From positions 167,390 through 231,389 of the forward strand of contig JAHDEG010000006.1 in NCBI GenBank assembly GCA_020628935.1: a DNA stretch of 64,000 nt. The letters are read 5' to 3'. The translations under genes and the position numbers were made by a program. The stretch is from Flavobacteriales bacterium (GTDB lineage: Bacteria; Bacteroidota; Bacteroidia; Flavobacteriales_G; JALEGO01). Below, in pieces: positions 29,580 to 37,966 of the stretch (the stretch's first letter is position 1; each line of letters opens with the position of its first letter). Below the pieces are notes generated by a model. The model was not told where the DNA came from. It worked only from the letters and a program-made list of their open reading frames with translations, and made no database searches.

Positions 29580-29616
29580 AAACCCTAAGATTATATTTTA
29601 GTCTTAGGGTTTTTTG
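29580..29616 (+). terminator. Intrinsic terminator
   Basis: AACCCTAAGA and TCTTAGGGTT form a perfect 10-bp stem with an 11-nt loop, followed directly by a T run (TTTTT then G and more T). It lies 25 bp after the stop of the T9SS PKD protein gene. Confidence 0.9.
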
Positions 29617-29682
29617 TTTTTAAACCGTTAAAGAAACTAAATACAGTCATTGTAATAATAAAACCCTTTGTATATTTAGTAT

Positions 29683-32600
29683 ATGGTGAATTCTGCCTAT
29701 AAAAACGTATTGCTTAAACTTAATAAGTTTACTCGTAAATACTATACGAATGAGCTTATTAAGGGCGCAATTATAGCATTATCGATTTCATTGATTAGTT
29801 TTTTGGTCGTTATTTTACTTGAGTATGCTGGTAATTTTGGGTATTTAACGCGTATGATACTGTTTTATACCTTAGTAATAATTGTATTACTATGTGTTGT
29901 TAAGTTAATCGTTTTTCCTTTATTAAAACTTTATAAGTTAGGAGATTCATTAACAAAAGAGCAAGCAGCAATTTTGGTAGGAAAACATTTTAAACAAATT
30001 GATGATCGTTTGTTAAATGTTATTCAATTAAATAATAATTCTTCAGGTGAATCGCTTGAATTACTAAATGCTTCCATAGAGCAAAAATCTGCTCAAATTA
30101 GCCCATTTGATTTTTCTAACGCAATAAGCTTTAAAAGCAATAAAAAGTTTTTAAAATATCTTGTTCCTACCTTATTATTCCTTTTAATTATAGGTATATT
30201 TTCTCCTAAAATTTTAAAAAATGGTACTAACCGAATTGTTAATTATAACAAAGAATTTGTTAAAGAGTTACCATATAACATAACGCTCGAAAATGAAAAT
30301 TTAAGTATTGTTGAAGGAGAAAATATTAAAATTAAAATTAGTGTTAATGGTGATGTACTACCGCAAAACCTCTTTATTAAATTTAATAATAATGATCAAA
30401 AAATGGTTGGTTTATCTAAATCTACATTTGCTTATCAATTGCAAAATTTAAGAACCAATACTCCATTTGTTATATCAGATGGTGAAAACTCATTAGGTAA
30501 TTACTTAATCGAAGTTTTATCTAAACCTGTTCTTGTTGATTTTAATGTTACGTTAAATTATCCTTCTTATATAAAAAAGAAGCCAGAAACTTTATCAAGT
30601 TCAGGCGATTTATTAATTCCAGAAGGCACAGTTGCTAAATGGAGTTTTAAAGCAAATAAAACTACCGATGCTTCAATAATTTTTAATGATTCTATATATA
30701 AAACGGGCATTAATAATAAAAAATTATTTGTAGCAAGTAAAACGTTTTTCCAAAGTGAAGTTTATACTCTTTTATTAACTAATGGCGAACACAATACATC
30801 TGATTCAATACAATATGCTGTTCAAGTTATAAAAGATGAATATCCAAATATTAAGATTAATGAAATGCGCGATAGCACTAATTTGGCCAACATATATTTT
30901 TCAGGATTAGTTAATGATGACTACGGTTTTAAGAATTTACTTTTTAATTATAAAATCAGAAATGATAATAATACTGTTGTAAGCGATTCAGTTTCTGTTA
31001 TACCTGTATCTAAAACTACAACTTCATACAAGTTTTCATACATGTTAAATATTGATAATATTAATTTACAAGCAGGCGATAAACTTGAGTATTATTTCAC
31101 TATTTATGATAACGATGCCGTGAACGGCTCTAAAAAAACAAATTCAAAAATTGCAGTATTTGAAATTCCTTCTAAGTCTCAATTGAAAGAAAATAAGGAT
31201 AGAAGTAATGATAAGGTAAAAGATAATTTGGAAGAAAGTATTTCTGATGCCAAAAAAATCCAATCAGATTTAGAAAAATTACGAAAGGAAATGCTTCAAA
31301 AGAAAAAAGCTGGTTGGGAGGAAAAAAATAAACTCGATGCAATTAAAGAAAAACAAAAAGAATTGAAAAAAAAATTAAGTGATCTTACTAAAGAGAGCCA
31401 AAAAACACTCAACGAGCAAAAGAAATTTGGTGAGATGGATGAAAAACTACTTGAAAAGCAACAACAAATTCAAGAGTTAATGGAAAATGTTTTGAATGAT
31501 GAGCTCAAGCAAATGATGGAAGACATTCAAAAAATGATGGAGGAGCTTGATAAAAACAAGGAAACAGACGAAAAAATGGAAGATCTTACGTTTAATAATG
31601 AAGAGATAGAACAAAGCTTAGATCGCACCTTAGAACTCTTTAAACAGTTAGAGTTAGAGCAGAAACTTCAAGAAAATATAAACGAGCTTAAAAAGCTTGC
31701 TGATGAACAAAAAAAGCTTGCTGATGAAACTAAAGCTGCAAATAAGGATAAAAAAGAAGAACTACTCAAAAAACAAGAAGAACTAAATAAGAAAACTGAA
31801 GAGCTAAAGAAAGATATTGAAAAAGCTAACCAGTTAAATGATGAGCTTGAGTTTAAGAACGACTTACCCGAAAACAGTGAGCAAGAAATGTCTGATGCTC
31901 AAAAAGACCAGAAAAAAGCTCAAGAGGATATTAGTAAAGGTGATAAAAAAAGTGCTTCTGATAGTCAAAAAGATGCTGGAGATAAGATGGAGCAACTGGC
32001 AGAAAAAATGGAACAAGCTCAGCAAAAAATGCAAGAAGATGCACAAACTGAAAACTTAGAAGACATGAGGCAACTCCTTGAAAACTTAGTTGATCTCTCT
32101 TTTAGTCAGGAAGAGTTAATGAAAGATATATCAGAGACATCCATTAAAGATCCCAAATTCAGAAAATTAGTGCAACAACAATTAATGTTGAGAGATGATG
32201 CAGATATGATTAAAGACTCTTTATTTGCACTAAGTAAAAGAGAACCTAAAGTTGAGCCAATTGTAACCAAAGAAATAAACGAACTCAATGTTAACATGGC
32301 TAAATCCTTAAAATTACTTGAAGATCGTTCCTACAGTAAAGGACTTGCTCAGCAACAAAAAATAATGACAAATGCAAACAATTTAGCGTTACTATTTGAT
32401 GAAGCTATACAACAAATGCAAAAGCAACAAGCTCAACAAAAACAAGGTGGAAGCGGTTCATGTTCTAAACCAGGCGGAAAGGGCAAACCTAGTGCTGGTT
32501 CTATTAAAAAAATGCAACAGCAACTAAGTAAGCAACTTTCAGAGTTAAAAGAGGAACTTGGTAAGCAACAGGGAGGAAAAAAAGAAGGTGGTCAAGAAGG

Positions 32601-33045
32601 ATCCAAAGCAGGTAACAGCCAGAAGCTCGCTAAAATGGCTGCAGAACAAGAAGCCATAAGAAGAGAACTTCAAAAAATGTCTAACTCATTAAATAATGAA
32701 GGAGGGAAAACTCCAGGTGGCTCAAATCTTAAAAAAATAGAAGATTTAATGGAGGAAAACGAACGAGACATTGTTAACCGACAAATAACTCAGGAAACCA
32801 TTAACAGACAAAAAGATATACTTACACGTTTATTAGAATCTGAAAAAGCTGAGAGAGAAAGAGATAAAGATGAAAAAAGAGAATCTAATGAATCTAATTT
32901 TGCAGAAGAACGTAACCTTGATGAGTTTTTGAGGTATAAGGACCTAAAAAAATTGGGAGAAGACGAAATCTTACAATTTACTTCGCCTAAATTAAAAGAC
33001 TTTTATAAGAATAAAGTAAATAGGTATTTAAACAATATAGATTAA
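29683..33045 (+). CDS. DUF4175-like large membrane coiled-coil protein
   Basis: This 1120-residue protein has membrane helices at about 25-46, 58-82 and 165-185, a periplasmic-type beta region (about 190-480) with NYPSYIKKKPETL and NDDYGFKNLLFNYK, and a very long K/E/Q-rich helical region (about 500-900) predicted to form coiled coils. Glycine- and lysine-rich segments (SGSCSKPGGKGKPSAGS) and another coiled coil follow. This matches the DUF4175 family found throughout Bacteroidota, whose role is not established. The stop and the ATG of the HATPase gene share one base (TAATG), and ybeY and mnmG follow, so the four genes form a conserved-looking unit. Confidence 0.75.
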   Translation: MVNSAYKNVLLKLNKFTRKYYTNELIKGAIIALSISLISFLVVILLEYAGNFGYLTRMILFYTLVIIVLLCVVKLIVFPLLKLYKLGDSLTKEQAAILVGKHFKQIDDRLLNVIQLNNNSSGESLELLNASIEQKSAQISPFDFSNAISFKSNKKFLKYLVPTLLFLLIIGIFSPKILKNGTNRIVNYNKEFVKELPYNITLENENLSIVEGENIKIKISVNGDVLPQNLFIKFNNNDQKMVGLSKSTFAYQLQNLRTNTPFVISDGENSLGNYLIEVLSKPVLVDFNVTLNYPSYIKKKPETLSSSGDLLIPEGTVAKWSFKANKTTDASIIFNDSIYKTGINNKKLFVASKTFFQSEVYTLLLTNGEHNTSDSIQYAVQVIKDEYPNIKINEMRDSTNLANIYFSGLVNDDYGFKNLLFNYKIRNDNNTVVSDSVSVIPVSKTTTSYKFSYMLNIDNINLQAGDKLEYYFTIYDNDAVNGSKKTNSKIAVFEIPSKSQLKENKDRSNDKVKDNLEESISDAKKIQSDLEKLRKEMLQKKKAGWEEKNKLDAIKEKQKELKKKLSDLTKESQKTLNEQKKFGEMDEKLLEKQQQIQELMENVLNDELKQMMEDIQKMMEELDKNKETDEKMEDLTFNNEEIEQSLDRTLELFKQLELEQKLQENINELKKLADEQKKLADETKAANKDKKEELLKKQEELNKKTEELKKDIEKANQLNDELEFKNDLPENSEQEMSDAQKDQKKAQEDISKGDKKSASDSQKDAGDKMEQLAEKMEQAQQKMQEDAQTENLEDMRQLLENLVDLSFSQEELMKDISETSIKDPKFRKLVQQQLMLRDDADMIKDSLFALSKREPKVEPIVTKEINELNVNMAKSLKLLEDRSYSKGLAQQQKIMTNANNLALLFDEAIQQMQKQQAQQKQGGSGSCSKPGGKGKPSAGSIKKMQQQLSKQLSELKEELGKQQGGKKEGGQEGSKAGNSQKLAKMAAEQEAIRRELQKMSNSLNNEGGKTPGGSNLKKIEDLMEENERDIVNRQITQETINRQKDILTRLLESEKAERERDKDEKRESNESNFAEERNLDEFLRYKDLKKLGEDEILQFTSPKLKDFYKNKVNRYLNNID

Positions 33046-33452
33046 TGGAACAGCAGGTGATACAAGACATGAAAATTTCTTCCAAGCGGGAAAATATTAA
33101 TTTGATTGATGGTTTAATTGATCAAATTTTTGAAAAAAATAGTATTGATGAAGACCACTATGGTAACGTACTTATGGCTATGACAGAAGCTGTAACCAAT
33201 GGTATTTTACATGGCAACAAAGAAGATCAGAGTAAATATGTTTATGTAACATTTGCTAAAGAAGATAACAGGTTGTGTTTTGTTGTTAGAGATGAAGGTG
33301 ATGGTTTTAAGTACGATAACTTGCCCGATCCTACAGCGCCTGAAAATCTCGACAAACCTTCTGGTAGAGGCATTTTCTTAATGAAAAGTTTAGCTGACGA
33401 TCTCGAGTTTGAAGAAAATGGCAAAGTAGTAAAGCTATATTTTAATGCTTAA
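33045..33452 (+). CDS. Small ATP-binding protein (anti-sigma factor type HATPase)
   Basis: The 135-residue protein is a single GHKL/HATPase_c_2 domain like the RsbW/SpoIIAB anti-sigma kinases. The N box is AMTEAVTNGILHGNKED (about 45-61), the G1 box VRDEGDGF (about 81-88) and the G2 box SGRGIFLMKSL (about 106-116). It lacks other domains. It overlaps the DUF4175 gene by one base and its 3' end abuts ybeY. RsbW-like kinases usually control a partner switch; no anti-sigma antagonist or sigma factor gene is in this window, so its partner is unknown. Confidence 0.85.
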   Translation: MEQQVIQDMKISSKRENINLIDGLIDQIFEKNSIDEDHYGNVLMAMTEAVTNGILHGNKEDQSKYVYVTFAKEDNRLCFVVRDEGDGFKYDNLPDPTAPENLDKPSGRGIFLMKSLADDLEFEENGKVVKLYFNA

Positions 33453-33460
33453 AATTTATT

Positions 33461-33877
33461 ATAATTAGCAAAATAGTTTTTATACGGAAAGCTAAATTTC
33501 CTGTCGTTTCTGCAAAAAGGCTCAAAGCATGGATAATTAGCACAGCGCTATCTGAATCCCACTCCATTTCTGAGCTACATTTTAATCTTGTTGATGATAA
33601 ATATTTGCTTGAAATGAATATTAAGTATTTGAATCACAATACGTTAACTGATATAATTACGTTTGATTACACAGAAGAAAACGTAATTTCTGGTGAAATA
33701 TTTATAAGTATAGATAGGGTCAGAGAAAACGCTAAGACGTTCAAAGTGTCTCATCAACAAGAGTTTAAAAGAATTATAATACATGGCTTACTTCATCTGT
33801 GTGGCTATTCCGATAAAACAACAGATGATAAAAAAGTCATGACTCAAAAAGAAGACTATTATCTTAATCTATTCTGA
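33461..33877 (+). CDS. ybeY: Endoribonuclease YbeY (16S rRNA maturation), start codon unusual
   Basis: YbeY is a zinc-dependent RNase needed for 16S rRNA 3' end maturation. The Bacteroidota form of the zinc motif, HGLLHLCGYSDK, is present, and TDIITFDYTEENVISGEIFIS matches the family core. The first ATG/GTG/TTG in frame is a TTG at 33605, which would cut about 50 conserved residues. The frame is open upstream to a TAA at 33443. Placing the start at ATA 33461 gives about 138 residues, the usual size, and begins (M)ISKIVF, which fits relatives. ATT at 33458 or 33464, or a +1 shift from ATG 33445 (MLKIYYN in its own frame), are alternatives. Function confident; start not. Confidence 0.8.
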   Translation: MISKIVFIRKAKFPVVSAKRLKAWIISTALSESHSISELHFNLVDDKYLLEMNIKYLNHNTLTDIITFDYTEENVISGEIFISIDRVRENAKTFKVSHQQEFKRIIIHGLLHLCGYSDKTTDDKKVMTQKEDYYLNLF

Positions 33878-33895
33878 TTGTTTATTTTTGTATTA

Positions 33896-33911
33896 TGTTT
33901 CACGTGGAACA
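33896..33911. promoter_or_regulatory. parS-like palindrome upstream of mnmG
   Basis: TGTTTCACGTGGAACA differs from the ParB-binding consensus TGTTTCACGTGAAACA at one position, and a near-palindrome extends one base either side. ParB nucleates here to spread and load SMC. A TAnnTTTG-like box (TATTTTTG, 33883-33890) overlaps this stretch, so ParB binding could also affect mnmG expression. Confidence 0.75.
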
Positions 33912-33928
33912 TATAATATTTGTATTAT

Positions 33929-35797
33929 ATGAATGATAATAAATACGATGTAATTGTTGTAGGAGGAGGTCACGCTGGTTGTGAAGCAGCTTGTGCAGCC
34001 GCTAATCTTGGATCTAGTGTTTTGCTAATTACAATGGATATGACTCGAATGGCTCAAATGTCATGTAACCCCGCAATGGGTGGAGTGGCTAAGGGACAAA
34101 TCGTCAGGGAAATTGATGCTCTTGGTGGTCAATCTGGTATTGTAGCTGACAACTCTGCAATCCAATTTAGAATGCTTAATCGTTCTAAAGGACCGGCAAT
34201 GTGGAGCCCACGGACACAAAATGATAGAACACTGTTTACACTTGAGTGGAGAAATATATTAGAGAATACTAATAACCTATCCTTTTGGCAGGATGTAGTT
34301 CAAGAACTTATAATTGAAAAAGATAAAGTTGTTGGCGTTAAAACTGGTTTAGGTTTAGAGCTCAAATCTAAGGCTGTAATTCTCACTAGTGGTACATTTA
34401 TGAATGGGCTTATCCATGTTGGAGAGAAGAATTTTGGAGGAGGAAGAATGGCAGAAAAGTCTTCTAAAGGTATAACTGAGCAGTTAGTTGCTAATGGATT
34501 TAAAGCTGGCAGAATGAAAACTGGGACTCCGGCACGTGTAGATGGAAGGTCATTAAATTTTGCTTTAATGGAAGAACAAATGGGTGATGAGTGTTCCTAT
34601 ATGTTTTCTTACACGAAAACTAAGCCACTAACAAAGCAAAGGAGTTGTTATATAACATATACTAACAAAGAGGTACATGAAGTTCTTAAAACAGGATTTG
34701 ATCGTTCTCCGATGTTTAATGGAGCTATTCAAGCCTCTGGTCCAAGGTACTGCCCTTCTATAGAAGATAAAATTAATAGATTTTCAGAGCGTGAGCGCCA
34801 CCAGTTGTTTATCGAGCCCGAAGGTTGGAATACCCATGAGATTTATGTAAATGGTTTCTCAAGTAGTTTACCATTAGATGTTCAACATGAAGCTATGAGA
34901 AAAATAGTAGGTTTTGAAAACGTTAAGATTTTCAGACCTGGTTATGCTATTGAGTACGATTATTTCCCTCCTCAGCAACTAAAGCTTACATTAGAAACTA
35001 AAGGTATCAATGGCTTATATTTTGCCGGCCAAATTAATGGTACAACTGGTTATGAAGAAGCAGCTTGTCAAGGTTTGATGGCTGGTATTAATGCGCACAA
35101 TTCTATTAAGGGTATTGATCCATTTATTTTAAAAAGAAATGAAGCTTATATTGGCGTTCTTATAGACGACTTAGTGACTAAGGGCACTGACGAACCATAT
35201 AGAATGTTTACGTCAAGAGCTGAATATAGAATTTTATTAAGGCAAGATAATGCCGATCAAAGATTAACTCCCAAAGGGTTTAAATTAGGATTAGCTTCTG
35301 AAGAAAGAATGAACAAACTTGATGATAAAAAAGTAGTTTTATCGTCAATTGAAAAAGAAATTAGAAATACTAGTGTCACACCTGATGAAGTAAATACTTA
35401 TTTAATTTCTCAGACATCAACTCCAATTAAACAAAAAGTTAAGATTCATTCTTTGCTTGTTAGGCCAAACTTAGAAATTAAACCATTGTTAGATAAAAGT
35501 GAAAAAACTAAAACTATTTTAGATCAGAATTACTCTGAAGAAGTTTTTGAAAGTGTCGAAATTAAATTAAAATATGAAGGATATATTAAAAACGAAATGG
35601 AACGGGTCGAGAAAATTAACCGTTTAGAAAACATTCATCTACATCCTGATTTTGATTATTCTTCCTTAAAAGCTTTGTCTTCTGAGGCAAGAGAGAAACT
35701 AAAAGAAATTAAGCCAAATACGTTAGGTCAAGCAGGAAGAATTAGTGGTGTTTCACCTGCTGATGTTTCTGTGCTGATGGTTCATTTAGGTAGATAG
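33929..35797 (+). CDS. mnmG: tRNA uridine-5-carboxymethylaminomethyl(34) synthesis enzyme MnmG (GidA)
   Basis: This FAD enzyme works with MnmE to modify U34 of tRNAs. The start is taken at the ATG giving [21 protein letters not shown], not the earlier TTG that would prepend three residues. The FAD-binding [10 protein letters not shown] is at about 12-21, [12 protein letters not shown] follows near 50, and [19 protein letters not shown] near 370. The C-terminal MnmE-interacting part is present ([14 protein letters not shown] and so on). Length about 622 is normal. It is flanked by two parS-like sites, and the downstream one starts within its stop codon. Confidence 0.97.
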   Translation: MNDNKYDVIVVGGGHAGCEAACAAANLGSSVLLITMDMTRMAQMSCNPAMGGVAKGQIVREIDALGGQSGIVADNSAIQFRMLNRSKGPAMWSPRTQNDRTLFTLEWRNILENTNNLSFWQDVVQELIIEKDKVVGVKTGLGLELKSKAVILTSGTFMNGLIHVGEKNFGGGRMAEKSSKGITEQLVANGFKAGRMKTGTPARVDGRSLNFALMEEQMGDECSYMFSYTKTKPLTKQRSCYITYTNKEVHEVLKTGFDRSPMFNGAIQASGPRYCPSIEDKINRFSERERHQLFIEPEGWNTHEIYVNGFSSSLPLDVQHEAMRKIVGFENVKIFRPGYAIEYDYFPPQQLKLTLETKGINGLYFAGQINGTTGYEEAACQGLMAGINAHNSIKGIDPFILKRNEAYIGVLIDDLVTKGTDEPYRMFTSRAEYRILLRQDNADQRLTPKGFKLGLASEERMNKLDDKKVVLSSIEKEIRNTSVTPDEVNTYLISQTSTPIKQKVKIHSLLVRPNLEIKPLLDKSEKTKTILDQNYSEEVFESVEIKLKYEGYIKNEMERVEKINRLENIHLHPDFDYSSLKALSSEAREKLKEIKPNTLGQAGRISGVSPADVSVLMVHLGR

Positions 35798-35811
35798 TTT
35801 CACGTGGAACA
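35796..35811. promoter_or_regulatory. parS-like palindrome at the mnmG stop codon
   Basis: AGTTTCACGTGGAACA shares fifteen of sixteen bases with the site 1.9 kb upstream, its first A and G being part of the TAG stop of mnmG. A ParB-type nucleation site is the simplest reading. It lies about 40 bp before the next ATG (35851). Confidence 0.7.
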
Positions 35812-35850
35812 TTTACGTATTTAATCATTATCCGTATCTCTTTAAATGAT

Positions 35851-36762
35851 ATGAATCTTCTCAAAACTTATCTTATATTATTACTCTTCGGTGCTTCTAC
35901 AATTCCGGTAAGTGCTCAAATGCTATCAGTAAACCCGGACACCAAAAACGATTACTTATTTACTACTCTTTCACACTTTAATCCATTATTTGTAAACAGA
36001 AACAATTTAAAGTCAGTTAGAGTTGAGGTTTCATACAAACGAGATGGTGATCCTATCATTAAAACAAATCTTTTTCATCTTTACGAATTTGATAGAAATG
36101 GAAGGCTAGTTAGTCAAATAGAAACATACAAAAAATCATTAAGTGAGATTGATAGTTCATTAATAAGATATTATTATAATAAAGATAATAATATAGTAAA
36201 AGAGGAGAGAAGAGATGCTAAAGGAAACTTTAAGTATGTTTTCAATTATAACAAAAATGAATTATCAAGAAAGACCTATTACCGAGAAAAAAAGTTAGAT
36301 TCGGTTAATACTAAAGATATAATTGTTTATGAAGAGGGTTACTCTTGGGACACACTTTCTTACGATTCATTGACTGAAATAGTTGGGTACGTATACAATG
36401 ATATCGGGAAAAAATATAAAAAGTACTATTGGGTGTACTCTAAATCTGGTTCGCTATTGGTTAATGGTTCAAAACTATTAATGAATAGTTTCGGATCAGA
36501 GAAACGTTATTTTTATGATCAGTTTGGCCGGGTTTATAAAATTGAGAAGAGAAATCTTTCTGATGAATCAAAAAAAGAAACTACTAACTTTTTTTATGAT
36601 GATGAAGGTCATCTCTTAGAAGAAAGAACAAAAATTAAGAATATTTTAAAAAATAGGAGCGAGTATATGTACGATGAGGCTTTAATGGTAGATACTCAGC
36701 TTTTAAGAGACGAAGAAACAAATACAATACACATCTATAAATTAACATATTTATTTTATTAA
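35851..36762 (+). CDS. Exported protein with YD-like repeats
   Basis: The 303-residue protein has a signal peptide (about 1-22, ending TIPVSAQ). The mature part contains repeated short beta-hairpins of the form F-Y-D-x-x-G-R/H-L, for example LYEFDRNGRLVSQIE, YFYDQFGRVYKIEK and FFYDDEGHLLEERTK. These resemble YD/RHS repeats but there are too few to be an RHS toxin, and no toxin tip is present. It follows mnmG and its parS-like site and ends convergent to the GT87-like gene. No named family is recognised; an envelope role is likely. Confidence 0.65.
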   Translation: MNLLKTYLILLLFGASTIPVSAQMLSVNPDTKNDYLFTTLSHFNPLFVNRNNLKSVRVEVSYKRDGDPIIKTNLFHLYEFDRNGRLVSQIETYKKSLSEIDSSLIRYYYNKDNNIVKEERRDAKGNFKYVFNYNKNELSRKTYYREKKLDSVNTKDIIVYEEGYSWDTLSYDSLTEIVGYVYNDIGKKYKKYYWVYSKSGSLLVNGSKLLMNSFGSEKRYFYDQFGRVYKIEKRNLSDESKKETTNFFYDDEGHLLEERTKIKNILKNRSEYMYDEALMVDTQLLRDEETNTIHIYKLTYLFY

Positions 36763-36781
36763 ATAACTGATAATCAATTAA

Positions 36782-37966
36782 TTAATTTATAATTTCGTTC
36801 TTTTCTAACATTTTAAAGGGCTCTATTTTCGATAATTTCAAAGAAACTGTAATCCATATCAGTATACACGGAAATACTTTGATGTAATAAGGTACAATAT
36901 ACGCATCTCTAATAAATTTTGGGAAAATGTCTGTCGGAGACAAAACAGTGAAAATTATCATTAAAACGTATAAAGTATTATTAAATGTATTTTTAGTTGA
37001 AATAAAATACCAAAGCGAACATCCTAAAACAGCAATAATAAAAGTTGGTGATTCAGCTTTGTGATTAAAAATTACTACCCATATTAATATACTTGCCAAA
37101 ACAAAGAGTTTCGTTTTCGAATTTAATTCATTTTTGAAAGCTATTATTATTGATCCAACTAGCAAAAATAGTCCTATAATTAAAACATGTGTTTTATAAT
37201 CGTAAACATCAAAAAAGTTTGATAAAAAGCCAACTACCGAAATTCCGTAAGAGATACTGTGGTCATTTTTAAGCAGTAAATACCATTGTTGGTATTGGTA
37301 TAAAAATTCCTCCCATCCAATAATTGGTAACGGAATTAATAATAATAATAACCCTACAACTATGCTTTGTAAGATTGTTTTAAGTTTATTAGGATAAAAA
37401 AGAACTAAAATTATTGCCAATCCTCCAAAAAGTTTAATAAATATTGTTGCTACAATTAATACTATAGCACCAGTATTTTTACCCTCCTCCAAAAAGATAT
37501 ATGCCCAAATTAACATCCCAGCAATTAGTCCATTACTTTGTGCGTTTTGAAGGGCTGTAATAGCTTCAATGAGTATTGCTACTAAAACTATCCATAAATT
37601 ATCTTTATTGTTATTAGAAACCTTTAAAAAGCCGAGTATGAGAGGAAGGACGTTTAACAAGTTCCAAAAAAACAAGCCCACGGCATCTGGTAATAGATAA
37701 AAAGGCACCATAATTAAGGCAAATGTGGGACTGTATTTATATAAATCCCACTGCTTGCTTAAATACAGATCATATAAACTGTTGCCTTCTATTAAATTAT
37801 AAAAAGAAGTTTTAAAAATTACATAGTTATTGTAATGTGTGTATACTTCGCTTGAGTCACCAAAAGTTTTCTCACCTAATAATATACTTTGAGCTGTAAT
37901 TGCTAATGCAACAAGTATAGTTATTACAACTATTATATTTTTAAAGCGGTACAATTTATTTTTCAA
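36782..37966 (-). CDS. GT87-like membrane protein (DUF2029)
   Basis: This 394-residue protein has about ten hydrophobic helices and a first periplasmic loop with WDLYKYSPTFALIMVPFYLLP, which resembles the N-terminal part of DUF2029/GT87 polyprenyl-phosphate-mannose dependent transferases. Such GT-C enzymes use a lipid-linked sugar donor at the outer face of the membrane. It overlaps the upstream arylsulfotransferase-like gene by 11 bp and ends the minus-strand operon that starts at rarA. The functional link to that operon is not clear. Confidence 0.6.
   Translation of the reverse strand: MKNKLYRFKNIIVVITILVALAITAQSILLGEKTFGDSSEVYTHYNNYVIFKTSFYNLIEGNSLYDLYLSKQWDLYKYSPTFALIMVPFYLLPDAVGLFFWNLLNVLPLILGFLKVSNNNKDNLWIVLVAILIEAITALQNAQSNGLIAGMLIWAYIFLEEGKNTGAIVLIVATIFIKLFGGLAIILVLFYPNKLKTILQSIVVGLLLLLIPLPIIGWEEFLYQYQQWYLLLKNDHSISYGISVVGFLSNFFDVYDYKTHVLIIGLFLLVGSIIIAFKNELNSKTKLFVLASILIWVVIFNHKAESPTFIIAVLGCSLWYFISTKNTFNNTLYVLMIIFTVLSPTDIFPKFIRDAYIVPYYIKVFPCILIWITVSLKLSKIEPFKMLEKNEIIN

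Noticed and set aside
35851..36762. Possible RHS toxin
   Set aside because: Only a few YD-like hairpins are present and there is no toxin domain or RHS core.
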